DNA from: Pseudomonas fluorescens
GTDB lineage: Bacteria > Pseudomonadota > Gammaproteobacteria > Pseudomonadales > Pseudomonadaceae
Assembly: GCF_000967965.1 (NCBI RefSeq)
Contig: NZ_LACC01000002.1
Coordinates: 248,001-312,000, forward strand
Length of the DNA: 64,000 bases
Reading direction: 5' to 3'
In this document: positions 52,597 to 63,418 of the stretch, in pieces
Layout of the letters: every line of letters begins with the position of its first letter
Position numbering within the stretch: the stretch's first letter is position 1
The notes under the pieces: model-generated
Seen by the model: only the letters and a program-made list of their open reading frames with translations
What the model was told of the DNA's origin: nothing
Databases searched by the model: none
Made by a program: the position numbers and the translations under genes

Positions 52597-52992
52597 TCAG
52601 GGAATGAGCATCTGCATCTGCCCGGGCATGACAATCTTGATCACCCCGGCCCAGTTGCACATCAAGGTGCTGTTGGCGTCGATGGCCGGCATGCCGCCCA
52701 GCAGCAGGGTCGGCGCCCCACCCGGTATCCACGGCGTGGCGGTCGCCGGGATGCAGGGCATCGGTGTCAGCACACCCAGCGCCGCAGCGGTGGCGGCCGC
52801 GACCGTCGGGTTGGCCAGGCTCGTGCACACACCGAAAGGCATGATGTTGACCAGCGGGATGTGATCCATGATGTTCGCCGCCGGCAGGCCAGCGGTCAGT
52901 GTGCGATTGACCGGCAGCACGTTGAGCACGGCCGGCGCCGCGCCAAAGCTGCATTGCAGGGTGGCACTGGCACAGACTTGCGGACAGCCCAT
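52597..52992 (-). CDS. PAAR-like DUF4280 protein
   Basis: 131 residues from the ATG at 52992 with AAGGAG upstream. It matches DUF4280: VCASATLQCSFGAAPAVLNVLP, PAANIMDHIPLVNIMPFGVC, ANPTVAAATAAALGVLTPMPC and STLMCNWAGVIKIVMPGQ. These PAAR-like proteins cap the VgrG spike and can dock effectors. It is convergent with the vgrG operon, the only T6SS gene here transcribed toward it. Confidence 0.88.
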   Translation of the reverse strand: MGCPQVCASATLQCSFGAAPAVLNVLPVNRTLTAGLPAANIMDHIPLVNIMPFGVCTSLANPTVAAATAAALGVLTPMPCIPATATPWIPGGAPTLLLGGMPAIDANSTLMCNWAGVIKIVMPGQMQMLIP

Positions 52993-53181
52993 TTCAAATC
53001 TCCTTCCTGACAGCACCGTGCCCCTGAACCATAGTCCGCCGGGCGTGTTCTCGCACATCAGGAACGCTGATTATCCTGCAACACGCTAACCTATAAGACC
53101 GTGCCACGCTTGTGGCACTCCTGCCTCAGCATTAGATTAGCCAATAGTTTAAGGCCTCCAGAATAAGCAGAAGGGATAAGC

Positions 53182-54249
53182 ATGGCGCTTAACGACCAGT
53201 CCACCCGTATCCGCACCGGCGAAGAGCTCGATGCCAGCTTGATCGATCCGTACCTCAAGGCCCATATTCCGGGGCTCAGCGGCTTGCCACGGATCAGCCA
53301 GTTTCCGGGCGGTGCCTCAAACCTCACCTACTTGCTGGAATACCCCGAACAGGAATTCGTCCTGCGTCGCCCGCCCTTCGGCCACAAGGCCAAGTCGGCC
53401 CATGACATGGGCCGTGAATTCCGCATCCTCAATCAACTGCGCGACGGTTTTCCGTACTGCCCGAAAGCCTACGTGCACTGCACCGACGAATCGGTGATCG
53501 GTGCCGAGTTCTATGTCATGGAACGGGTCAACGGCATCATCCTGCGCTCGGACCTGCCGCCGGAGCTGGGCCTGGATTCGGCGAAAACCGAAGCCCTGTG
53601 CAAGAGCTTCATCGACAAGTTCGTGGAGCTGCACCGCGTCGACTACAACGCCTACGGCCTGGGTGACCTTGGCAAGCCCGAAGGCTACGTTGCGCGGCAA
53701 ATCAAAGGCTGGAGCGATCGCTACGAAAAGGCCCTGACCCCCGATGCGCCGCAATGGGAAACGGTGAAAGCCTGGCTCAACGACAAGATGCCGGCCGACC
53801 ACCCGACTTCCAGCATCGTGCACAACGACTACCGCTTCGACAACGTGATCCTCGACCCGAACAACCCGATGCAGATCATCGGCGTGCTCGACTGGGAACT
53901 GACCACCCTGGGCGATCCGCTGATGGACCTGGGCAACACCCTCGCCTACTGGATCGAAGCCGATGATCCGGCACCGGTGCAGATGATGCGCCGCCAGCCG
54001 AGCCACGCGCCGGGCATGCTGACCCGCCGCGAGTTCGTCGATTACTACGCCGAACGCTCGGGCATCCGCATCGACAATTTCGACTTCTACTACACCTACG
54101 GCCTGTTCCGCCTGGCCGGCATCGTGCAGCAGATCTACTACCGCTTCTACCATGGCCAGACCCAGGACAAACGCTTCGCGCAGTTCATTCACATGAACAA
54201 GCTGCTGGAGCAGATGAGCTTGCAGGTCATTTCGAAATCCAGCCTCTGA
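53182..54249 (+). CDS. Aminoglycoside phosphotransferase-family protein (ACAD10-like kinase fold)
   Basis: 355 residues. Kinase-like fold: FPGGASNLTYLLEYPEQEFVLRRPP (nucleotide loop and lysine/arginine strand), IVHNDYRFDNVILDP (catalytic loop with HND) and GVLDWELTTLGDPLMDLG (Mg-binding D). Bacterial homologues resemble the N-terminal part of ACAD10 and are found with SDR and acyl-CoA dehydrogenase genes, so a hydroxyacyl-compound or fatty acid role is likelier than drug resistance. An AAGGGA ribosome site precedes the ATG. The SDR gene follows after 50 bases. Confidence 0.87.
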   Translation: MALNDQSTRIRTGEELDASLIDPYLKAHIPGLSGLPRISQFPGGASNLTYLLEYPEQEFVLRRPPFGHKAKSAHDMGREFRILNQLRDGFPYCPKAYVHCTDESVIGAEFYVMERVNGIILRSDLPPELGLDSAKTEALCKSFIDKFVELHRVDYNAYGLGDLGKPEGYVARQIKGWSDRYEKALTPDAPQWETVKAWLNDKMPADHPTSSIVHNDYRFDNVILDPNNPMQIIGVLDWELTTLGDPLMDLGNTLAYWIEADDPAPVQMMRRQPSHAPGMLTRREFVDYYAERSGIRIDNFDFYYTYGLFRLAGIVQQIYYRFYHGQTQDKRFAQFIHMNKLLEQMSLQVISKSSL

Positions 54250-54251
54250 TC

Positions 54252-54290
54252 GGCTTCATAACAAGGCTTCATAACAAGGCTTCATAACAA
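54252..54290 (+). repeat. Tandem repeat, three copies of a 13-mer
   Basis: GGCTTCATAACAA is repeated three times without change at 54252-54264, 54265-54277 and 54278-54290, filling most of the gap before the SDR gene and ending just before its ribosome site. Unit number is likely variable between strains. Confidence 0.9.
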
Positions 54291-54299
54291 GGGAATCCC

Positions 54300-55067
54300 A
54301 TGTCCAAGACTCAGTTGTTCGACCTCGACGGCAAGATCGCTTTCGTCTCCGGCGCCAGCCGTGGCATCGGTGAAGCCATCGCCAAACTGCTGGCCCAGCA
54401 AGGCGCCCACGTGATCGTGTCGAGCCGCAAGCTTGAAGGCTGCCAGCACGTCGCCGACGCGATCATCGCCGCCGGCGGCAAGGCCACCGCTGTTGCCTGC
54501 CATATCGGCGAAATGGAACAGATCAGCCAGGTCTTCGCCGGCATCAAGGAACAGTTCGGCCGTCTCGACATCCTGGTCAACAACGCCGCGACCAACCCAC
54601 AGTTCTGCAACGTGCTGGACACCGACCTCAGCGCCTTCCAGAAAACCGTCGACGTGAACATCCGCGGCTACTTCTTCATGTCGGTCGAAGCCGGCAAGCT
54701 GATGCGCGAAAACGGCGGCGGCAGCATCATCAACGTGGCATCGATCAACGGTGTTTCGCCGGGCATCTTCCAGGGCATCTACTCGGTGACCAAGGCAGCG
54801 GTAATCAACATGACCAAGGTGTTCGCCAAGGAATGCGCGCAGTTCGGGATTCGCTGCAATGCCTTGCTGCCGGGCCTGACCGACACCAAGTTCGCCTCGG
54901 CACTGGTGAAAAACGAAGCCATCCTCAACACCGCGCTGCAACAGATCCCGCTCAAGCGCGTAGCTGACCCAAGCGAAATGGCCGGCGCAGTGTTGTACCT
55001 GGCCAGCGATGCTTCCAGCTACACCACCGGCGTTTCGCTGAATGTGGATGGCGGTTTCCTGTCCTGA
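54300..55067 (+). CDS. Short-chain dehydrogenase/reductase
   Basis: 255 residues. Classical SDR: the cofactor motif SGASRGIGEAIA (TGxxxGIG type, about 18-29), NNAA (about 93-96), catalytic Ser-Tyr-Lys with YSVTK (Tyr157, Lys161) and the C-terminal NVDGGF. It probably acts with the preceding phosphotransferase on the same metabolite. The substrate is not predictable. Confidence 0.92.
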   Translation: MSKTQLFDLDGKIAFVSGASRGIGEAIAKLLAQQGAHVIVSSRKLEGCQHVADAIIAAGGKATAVACHIGEMEQISQVFAGIKEQFGRLDILVNNAATNPQFCNVLDTDLSAFQKTVDVNIRGYFFMSVEAGKLMRENGGGSIINVASINGVSPGIFQGIYSVTKAAVINMTKVFAKECAQFGIRCNALLPGLTDTKFASALVKNEAILNTALQQIPLKRVADPSEMAGAVLYLASDASSYTTGVSLNVDGGFLS

Positions 55068-55088
55068 TCGTCTGAACAGCACGAATCC

Positions 55089-55114
55089 CTGTGGGAGTGA
55101 GCCTGCTCCCACAG
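55089..55114 (+). terminator. Hairpin after the SDR gene (REP-like, possible terminator)
   Basis: CTGTGGGAG-tgagcctg-CTCCCACAG, a perfect nine-pair stem 21 bases after the SDR stop. It resembles a single REP arm and has no T-run. Confidence 0.55.
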
Positions 55115-55149
55115 AGATGTACCCCGAGCAAGTCGGGGTTGTTGTGCAG

Positions 55150-55207
55150 CGCAACGCCAGGATTTACTGCGTGACGCAACGCCAGGATTTACTGCGTGAC
55201 GCAACGC
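55150..55207. repeat. Tandem 25-bp duplication at the end of a lipoprotein gene
   Basis: The 25-base unit at 55150-55174 is repeated exactly at 55175-55199, and its first eight bases recur at 55200-55207. It covers the last codons and stop of the minus-strand lipoprotein gene, so a second copy of the stop lies downstream. The protein is unchanged. Confidence 0.9.
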
Positions 55208-55410
55208 GTCGTGGTGGTGACTCGGGTCACCTGCCCGTCTTCAGCCCGTACATCGCCCAGGACATCGGTTTTATCCATGGCCTGACAGGTGCGTTCAGGA
55301 GGCGGTGGAGTGACCACTGGCGGGGGTGGCGGACTGGCACAGCCGCCGAGGATCGCCACGCACAATGCCAGCGACAAGGGTGAGATAACGCGTTTCCCAA
55401 GAGTTTTCAT
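55189..55410 (-). CDS. Small proline-rich lipoprotein
   Basis: 73 residues from the ATG at 55410. The signal peptide ends in the lipobox LGGC (Cys24), followed by a poly-proline linker (SPPPPPVVTPPPPER) and a short C-terminal domain with two cysteines (TCQAMDK...TRCVTQ). No family recognised; I74-type small outer-membrane lipoproteins look similar. It would be anchored by lipid in the periplasm-facing membrane. Confidence 0.7.
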   Translation of the reverse strand: MKTLGKRVISPLSLALCVAILGGCASPPPPPVVTPPPPERTCQAMDKTDVLGDVRAEDGQVTRVTTTTRCVTQ

Positions 55411-55646
55411 AGGTTGACCCGCGATAAGTGATAGACACATTTTTTGTGACAACAAAACCGGCGCGCAAAGTCCATGCACCTGTCAAAAAAATAAATATCT
55501 GCGAATCACTCATAGCTCAGCCCGTGGCCAACACCCGGAAAAGCTGACAGTTCTTACATCACCGAATCAGGCCATTGCAGGGAGTTGCTGTCCAGTTCGT
55601 AACGCAGCTCTTCGATCAATGCGGTGACCGATAGTGCGTTTGTACC

Positions 55647-56288
55647 TTAACCCTGCCCCTTCGACCGGGATTCACCAAAGAACAGTCCCCGCTCCCGCGC
55701 CCAGACAATCGCCTCGCTGCGACTATGCACATCGAGCTTGGAATACACCATCGCCGCATGGTTGCGTACCGTGTTCGGCGCGACTTTCAGGCGCGCGGCG
55801 ATTTCCTTGTCGGCCAGACCTTCGCAGATCAGGCCCAGCACATCACGCTCACGGGCGGTCAGTTGCCCGGCGCTGGCCCAGTTGGTGACATCCTCCATGA
55901 TCAGCACCAGCGATTCCGGCTCGCCATGGCTGTCGGCCAAAACCAGACTGCGCACGCGATGGACCCAGGTACGCACTTCGTCCGCCGTCGACGTCACTTC
56001 CACTAGCACATCGCTGAACGTCTCGCCGCGCGCCACCCGGTTGATCGGGTAGCTGTCGACTGGCACCACATGATTGTTGCGATAGCGCAATGCGAAGCGT
56101 TTGGCATACGCCATGGTGTTGCTACCCAGGTCGCTGATCTGCGAGACGCCGTGCATGGCCAGCGCCGCCTCGTTGGCCCACAGGATGCTCTGGTCAGGAT
56201 CGAGCAGGATCACGCCGTAGGACAAGCCGGCGATGATTTGCTGCAACTGGAGGCGATTGGTTTCGGTGGTCAGAACGTCCTGGCTCAT
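55647..56288 (-). CDS. PAS-LuxR transcriptional regulator
   Basis: 213 residues. An N-terminal PAS domain (IIAGLSYGVILLDPDQSILWANEAALAMHG, about 18-130) is joined to a C-terminal LuxR helix-turn-helix (LTARERDVLGLICEGLADKEIAARLKVAPNTVRNHAAMVYSKLDVHSRSEAIVWARERG, about 143-200). No receiver domain, so the signal is sensed directly by PAS. The target is unknown; the nearest genes are the decayed CMD/sigma relic and the pyrimidine cluster. The 236-base gap to the lipoprotein holds nothing recognisable. Confidence 0.9.
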   Translation of the reverse strand: MSQDVLTTETNRLQLQQIIAGLSYGVILLDPDQSILWANEAALAMHGVSQISDLGSNTMAYAKRFALRYRNNHVVPVDSYPINRVARGETFSDVLVEVTSTADEVRTWVHRVRSLVLADSHGEPESLVLIMEDVTNWASAGQLTARERDVLGLICEGLADKEIAARLKVAPNTVRNHAAMVYSKLDVHSRSEAIVWARERGLFFGESRSKGQG

Positions 56289-56420
56289 TTCGACCCCACA
56301 AGTATGGTGACCCTGTGAAGAATACGACCGCCGGGATTCTGGTTAGTGCAACGAACCCTGTGGGATCTCCATCATTTTCGGTCTGTGAAAAGCTTGAAGG
56401 GCCGGTGGTCGTTTGACTGA

Positions 56421-56824
56421 CTATTGCAGGTTCAACGATGCCTCCAGCTTCGCCAGTTTCTCGGGATTACGCATGATGAAGATCCGGCTCACCCGCCCCG
56501 ACTCATCGAAGCCAAAGGTCATCGATGCCGTAAGGCTTCGGTCCACGCCAGCGCGGCGCGCTCCGCAGGGCTGAAATCACTGACGTGGCGCCAAACGATC
56601 AGGCGATCCAGGCGCTCGTTGGTTTCATTGGCTTCCCGGGCTTCGCGGGTGTGCATCTTCACGCAGAAACCGCACTGGTTGATCTGCGAGGCGCGCAGGT
56701 GGATCAAGTGCTTGAGGGCGGGATCGAGATCATGCTGATCGAGTGCGACATGGACCTGGGTCAGGCTTTCGAAAACCTGTGGGATCGATTGCAGCAGGTT
56801 GACCGCTTGGGTGTTGGACGACAT
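56421..56824 (-). pseudogene. Fused relics: carboxymuconolactone decarboxylase head and ECF-sigma tail
   Basis: The first 95 or so codons from the ATG at 56824 encode an AhpD/CMD-type domain with the redox pair CGFCVKMHTREARE and ERAALAWTEA, then stop early where the family continues for about 45 residues. In another frame the next 35 codons to the TAG at 56421 read TASMTFGFDESGRVSRIFIMRNPEKL, the end of a SigJ-type ECF sigma factor with SnoaL-like tail. Genes of these two kinds are commonly neighbours, so a deletion joined the start of one to the end of the next. Neither product is complete; the truncated CMD domain could still be made. Confidence 0.78.
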
Positions 56825-56880
56825 CGTGTTGCTCCACTGATTGAGGGATTCAACAGGATGACGATTGAGGATTGCGCGTT

Positions 56881-56913
56881 GTGACGTGCGCTGAAAATTT
56901 CAGCGCACGTCAC
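56881..56913. repeat. Perfect 33-bp palindrome
   Basis: GTGACGTGCGCTGAAA and its exact complement flank a single central base, five bases from the amidohydrolase stop. There is no T-run, so it may be a factor-dependent terminator, an mRNA-stabilising hairpin or an operator. Confidence 0.85.
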
Positions 56914-56918
56914 TCGGC

Positions 56919-58202
56919 TCAGGCCGCCAGCTCGCCCTTCGCCACCGCCGCCGAAGCCGCCAGCATTGCCCGCAACAGCACCGCACACCCGGCCGCCAGG
57001 TCTTCCGGCGCGGCGTTTTCGATTTCGTTGTGGCTGATGCCGCCTTCGCAGGGCACGAAGATCATCCCGGCCGGGCCGAGTTCGGCAAGGAAGATCGCGT
57101 CGTGCCCTGCCCCGCTGACGATGTCCATGTGCGACAGGCCCAGGCTTTGGGCGGCGCCGCGCACGGCTTCGACACAGCCTTTGTCGAAGTACAGCGGCGG
57201 GAAGTCGGCCGTTGGCGTTAGTTCGAAGGTCAGGCCGTGTTCGTCGCAGGTGGTTTCGATGACTTCGCGCACTTCGGCGATCATCGAGTCCAGGCGCTCC
57301 GGTTCCAGATGGCGGAAGTCCAGGGTCATGCGCACTTCGCCGGGGATGACGTTGCGCGAGCCGGGATAGGCTTGCAGGCAACCGACGGTGCCGCAGGCAT
57401 GGGGTTGATGGCTGAGGGCGGCGCGGTTGAGCGCACCGACGATCACCGCGGCGCCGACCAGGGCGTCCTTGCGCAGGTGCATCGGGGTCGGGCCGGCGTG
57501 GGCTTCGACGCCGCGCAGTTTCAGGTCGAACCATTTCTGCCCCAAGGCGCCCATCACCACGCCGATGGTCTTGCGTTCGTCTTCGAGGATCGGGCCTTGT
57601 TCGATGTGGGCTTCAAAGTAGGCACCGACTTTGTGGCCGCTTACTTTGCGCGGGCCGGCGTAGCCAATGGCATTGAGTGCTTCACCGACCGTCACGCCCT
57701 CGGCATCAACCTTGGCCAGGGTTTCCTCGAGGGTGAATTTTTCCGCGAACACGCCGGACCCCATCATGCACGGGGCGAAACGCGAACCTTCTTCGTTGGT
57801 CCAGACCACCACTTCCAGCGGCGCTTCGGTTTCGATGTTCAGGTCATTGAGGGTGCGCAGCACTTCGACGCCCGCCAGTACACCGAAGCAGCCGTCGAAC
57901 TTGCCGCCGGTAGGCTGGGTGTCGATGTGGCTGCCGGTCATCACCGGTGGCAGGTCGGGATTGCGCCCGGGGCGACGGGCGAAGATGTTGCCGACGGCGT
58001 CGATGCTGACGGTGCAGCCGGCATCGATACACCATTTGACGAAGATGTCCCGGGCCTGGCGGTCGAGATCGGTCAGGGCCAGGCGACACACGCCGCCCTT
58101 GACCGTGGCACCGAGCCTGGCCAGTTCCATGAGCGACTGCCACAGGCGGTCGCGGTTGATGTGCTGATGGCTGGACTGCAGAACATCTACGGCCGCGTTC
58201 AT
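56919..58202 (-). CDS. Zn-dependent amidohydrolase (beta-ureidopropionase/N-carbamoyl amino acid hydrolase type)
   Basis: 427 residues of the M20-like hydantoinase/carbamoylase family. Metal ligands are visible in GSHIDTQPTGGKFDG, TNEEGSRF, EAHIEQGPIL and SGAGHDA. Its place beside the dihydropyrimidinase, split dihydropyrimidine dehydrogenase and an NCS1 permease indicates the third step of reductive pyrimidine breakdown: N-carbamoyl-beta-alanine to beta-alanine, CO2 and ammonia. An allantoate amidohydrolase role is less likely because no purine-ring genes are nearby. Confidence 0.9.
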   Translation of the reverse strand: MNAAVDVLQSSHQHINRDRLWQSLMELARLGATVKGGVCRLALTDLDRQARDIFVKWCIDAGCTVSIDAVGNIFARRPGRNPDLPPVMTGSHIDTQPTGGKFDGCFGVLAGVEVLRTLNDLNIETEAPLEVVVWTNEEGSRFAPCMMGSGVFAEKFTLEETLAKVDAEGVTVGEALNAIGYAGPRKVSGHKVGAYFEAHIEQGPILEDERKTIGVVMGALGQKWFDLKLRGVEAHAGPTPMHLRKDALVGAAVIVGALNRAALSHQPHACGTVGCLQAYPGSRNVIPGEVRMTLDFRHLEPERLDSMIAEVREVIETTCDEHGLTFELTPTADFPPLYFDKGCVEAVRGAAQSLGLSHMDIVSGAGHDAIFLAELGPAGMIFVPCEGGISHNEIENAAPEDLAAGCAVLLRAMLAASAAVAKGELAA

Positions 58203-58268
58203 GATGATCTCCTCAGGCTGTTCTTGTGTGTTTCTTCAGGTGTTTCGTTGGTGTTTGTGCCACCGCTT

Positions 58269-58331
58269 TCGCGAGCAGGCTCGCTCCTACAGGGGAATGC
58301 ATTCCAAATGTAGGAGCGAGCCTGCTCGCGA
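58269..58331. repeat. REP inverted pair
   Basis: TCGCGAGCAGGCTCGCTCCT faces AGGAGCGAGCCTGCTCGCGA, between the permease and amidohydrolase genes on the same strand. Confidence 0.88.
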
Positions 58332-58343
58332 TGGGGCCATCCT

Positions 58344-59828
58344 TCACACCGGAGATTTCGCTACGGACGGATCGACTCGCATCACACTCAACCCATAATA
58401 AATAACCCCACCCAGCGCCGAGCCTGTAAACCAGCCATAGCTGTAGAACCAGCTGAACACGTCGCTGCCCAGGGACAACAACGTCAGCACCACCGGCACA
58501 CCAAACGCGATGAACCCGCTCCAGTTCCACGCCGGATACACGTCGTCCCTGTAGAGCCCGGCAAGGTCCAGTTGCTGTTTCTTGATCAGGAAATAGTCCA
58601 CCACCATGATCCCGGCGATCGGCCCCAGCAGGCTCGAATAACCGAGCAACCAGTTGGAATAGACGGTTTCGAGACTGACGTCCGAGACAATCAGGCCCAG
58701 TTTTTTCAGCAGCTCATGGGCCATCAATGCCAACCCGACAAATCCGGTGAGCAATACCGCCTTGGTGCGGTTGATCGCCTTGGGCGCGATGTTCTGGAAG
58801 TCATTGGTCGGCGACACGATGTTGGCTGCGGTATTGGTCGACAGCGTGGCGATGATGATCAGCGCCATCGCCAATGCGACCCAAACCGGGCTCTGGATAT
58901 GACCGATCAAGGTCACCGGATCGGACACCGTCACCCCCACCAGTTTCACCGACGCGGCGGTCATCACCACGCCGAGGGAAGCAAACAGGAACATGGTCAG
59001 CGGCAGGCCGATGATCTGCCCGACAATCTGGTCCTTCTGGCTTTTCGCGTACCGGCTGAAGTCCGGAATGTTCAGTGACAGCGTGGCCCAAAAGCCGACC
59101 ATCGCCGTCAGCCCGGCGGCGAAGTAGCTGGCCACGCCGGCGCCTTCGGGACGCTTGGCCGGAATTGCCAGCAATTCGGTCATCGACACGTTGGGCATGG
59201 CCCAGACCAGCAGGCCTGCGCCCACCAGTACCAGCAGCGGGGCCGACAGGGTTTCCAGCCATTTGATCGACTCGGCGCCGCGAATCACCACCCACAGGTT
59301 CAGCGCCCAGAACACCATGAAGCCGATGACTTCGCCCGTGCCGCCCAGGGATTTCCAGCCCTCGAACACCGAGCCGAGGAACAGGTGAATCGCCAGCCCG
59401 CCGAACATGGTCTGGATGCCGAACCAGCCGCACGCCACCAGGGCGCGGATCAGGCACGGAATGTTGGAGCCGAGCACGCCGAAGGACGAGCGCAGCAACA
59501 CCGGAAAGGGAATGCCGTACTTGGTGCCGGGAAAGGCGTTAAGCGTCAGGGGAATCAGCACGATGATGTTGGCAAACAGAATCGCCAGCAGCGCTTCACC
59601 GACGCTCAGGCCGAAGTACGCGGTCAGCACGCCGCCGAGGGTGTAGGTCGGCACGCAAATCGCCATGCCCACCCACAGCGCGGTGATGTGCCATTTGTTC
59701 CAGGTGCGTTCGCGCACCTTGGTCGGTGCAATGTCGTGGTTGTAACGGGGACTGTCGAGGACATCGCTGCCGGCTTCGAGCTCGAACAAGCCGTCGCGCT
59801 CGGTCACTTGCGATCTGATCTGTTGCAT
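58344..59828 (-). CDS. NCS1-family nucleobase/pyrimidine permease
   Basis: 494 residues from the ATG at 59828, with GTGGAG six bases upstream; an ATG at 59864 and the frame to 59984 lack ribosome sites. Twelve membrane helices with NCS1 signatures: RYNHDIAPTKVRERTWNKWHITALWVG, PFPVLLRSSFG, GFWATLSLNIPDFSRYAKSQKDQ and STNTAANIVSPTNDFQN. Placed between the amidohydrolase and the dihydropyrimidinase, it probably imports uracil, thymine or dihydropyrimidines. Divergent from the dihydropyrimidinase operon. Confidence 0.9.
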   Translation of the reverse strand: MQQIRSQVTERDGLFELEAGSDVLDSPRYNHDIAPTKVRERTWNKWHITALWVGMAICVPTYTLGGVLTAYFGLSVGEALLAILFANIIVLIPLTLNAFPGTKYGIPFPVLLRSSFGVLGSNIPCLIRALVACGWFGIQTMFGGLAIHLFLGSVFEGWKSLGGTGEVIGFMVFWALNLWVVIRGAESIKWLETLSAPLLVLVGAGLLVWAMPNVSMTELLAIPAKRPEGAGVASYFAAGLTAMVGFWATLSLNIPDFSRYAKSQKDQIVGQIIGLPLTMFLFASLGVVMTAASVKLVGVTVSDPVTLIGHIQSPVWVALAMALIIIATLSTNTAANIVSPTNDFQNIAPKAINRTKAVLLTGFVGLALMAHELLKKLGLIVSDVSLETVYSNWLLGYSSLLGPIAGIMVVDYFLIKKQQLDLAGLYRDDVYPAWNWSGFIAFGVPVVLTLLSLGSDVFSWFYSYGWFTGSALGGVIYYGLSVMRVDPSVAKSPV

Positions 59829-61889
<2,061 letters not shown>

Positions 61890-61905
61890 AAGCGGCCTGC
61901 GGCCT

Positions 61906-61976
61906 ATCGCGGGCAAGCCCGCTCCCACAGGGATCTCGGGTGTCCACAAAACCTGTGGGAGCGAGCTTGCTCGCGA
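61906..61976. repeat. REP inverted pair
   Basis: ATCGCGGGCAAGCCCGCTCC faces GGAGCGAGCTTGCTCGCGAT between hydA and preT. Confidence 0.87.
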
Positions 61977-62050
61977 TGACGTCAGCCCAGACAACACAAA
62001 AACAATGCCCATTCAGAGGCAGCACCTCAAATAACCGTGAGGCCAAAACC

Positions 62051-63418
62051 GTGATCAAGACCCTGGACCACCTCCCGCATCCCCAAGAGAATGCGGCCGC
62101 CCTCGCCGGCCACTTCACCGACCTGGCGCCGCCGCTCAACGAGCGCCAGGCGCAACTGGAAGCCTCGCGCTGCCTGTATTGCTACGACGCGCCCTGCGTC
62201 AATGCCTGTCCGAGCGAGATCGACATTCCCTCGTTCATCCGCAACATTGCGCAGGACAACGTGCAAGGCGCGGCGCAGAAAATCCTCTCGGCCAACATCC
62301 TCGGCGGCAGTTGCGCCCGGGTGTGTCCGACGGAAATTCTTTGCCAGCAAGCCTGCGTGCGCAACAACGCTCACGAATGCGCGCCGGTCATGATCGGTCT
62401 GTTGCAACGCTACGCCGTGGACAACGCCCACTTCAGCACGCACCCCTTCCAGCGCGCTGCCACCACCGGCAAACGCATCGCCGTGGTCGGCGCCGGTCCG
62501 GCCGGTTTATCCTGCGCCCACCGCAGTGCCATGCACGGGCATGACGTGGTGATCTTCGAGGCGCGGGAAAAGGCTGGCGGACTCAACGAATACGGGATCG
62601 CCAAATACAAACTGGTGGATGACTACGCGCAAAAGGAGCTTGAGTTCCTCTTGGAAATTGGCGGGATCGAAATCCGCCACGGGCAGAAACTCGGAGAGAA
62701 CCTGACCCTCAGCGAACTGCATCAACAGTTCGATGCGGTGTTCCTCGGCCTCGGGCTCAATGCCAGCAAACAGCTGGGCCTGGCCCACGAAGACGCGCCC
62801 GGCCTGCTCGCCGCCACCGACTACATCCGCGAATTGCGCCAGGCCGATGACCTGAGCCAATTGCCCCTGGCCGACCACTGCATTGTCCTCGGCGCAGGCA
62901 ACACTGCCATCGACATGGCGGTGCAAATGGCCCGCCTCGGTGCCCACGACGTGAATCTGGTGTACCGCCGTGGCATCGAGGACATGGGTGCCACCCATCA
63001 CGAACAGGACATTGCCAAGGCCAATCAGGTGCGGCTGATGACCTGGGCACAACCGGAAGAAGTGCTGCTCGATGACCAAGGCCGCGTGCGCGGCATGCGT
63101 TTCGCCCGCACCCATCTGGTGAAAGGTCGCCTGCAAACCACCGGTGAAACCTTCGAACTGGCCGCCGATGCGATCTTCAAAGCCATCGGCCAGGCCTTCG
63201 ACGGCAGCGCCCTCAGCGATCCGCTGGCCCATGAACTCAAGCGCCAAGGCGAGCGCATCGAAGTCGATGAAAACCTGCGCACCAGCATCCCCGGCGTGTA
63301 TGCCGGCGGCGACTGCACCAGCCTCGATCAAGACCTCACCGTGCAAGCCGTGCAGCATGGCAAGCGCGCCGCCGAGGCAATCAACGCTCAACTGATGCTC
63401 AACGTGGAGGCTGCGTAA
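62051..63418 (+). CDS. preT: NAD(P)-dependent dihydropyrimidine dehydrogenase, PreT subunit
   Basis: 455 residues from a GTG at 62051 preceded by GTGAGG; an upstream frame to 61940 reads through the REP and is rejected. Two [4Fe-4S] clusters are bound by CLYCYDAPCVNACP and GGSCARVCPTEILCQQACV. FAD (VVGAGPAGLSCAHR) and NAD(P) (VLGAGNTAIDMA) Rossmann motifs follow, ending with the GDCTSLDQDLTVQAVQHGKRAA FAD loop. It transfers electrons to or from PreA for reduction of uracil or thymine. Stop and preA start are adjacent (TAAATG). Confidence 0.94.
   Translation: MIKTLDHLPHPQENAAALAGHFTDLAPPLNERQAQLEASRCLYCYDAPCVNACPSEIDIPSFIRNIAQDNVQGAAQKILSANILGGSCARVCPTEILCQQACVRNNAHECAPVMIGLLQRYAVDNAHFSTHPFQRAATTGKRIAVVGAGPAGLSCAHRSAMHGHDVVIFEAREKAGGLNEYGIAKYKLVDDYAQKELEFLLEIGGIEIRHGQKLGENLTLSELHQQFDAVFLGLGLNASKQLGLAHEDAPGLLAATDYIRELRQADDLSQLPLADHCIVLGAGNTAIDMAVQMARLGAHDVNLVYRRGIEDMGATHHEQDIAKANQVRLMTWAQPEEVLLDDQGRVRGMRFARTHLVKGRLQTTGETFELAADAIFKAIGQAFDGSALSDPLAHELKRQGERIEVDENLRTSIPGVYAGGDCTSLDQDLTVQAVQHGKRAAEAINAQLMLNVEAA

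Noticed and set aside
56424..56738. Plus-strand open frame in the CMD/sigma relic
   Set aside because: Antisense to recognisable CMD and sigma-factor motifs.
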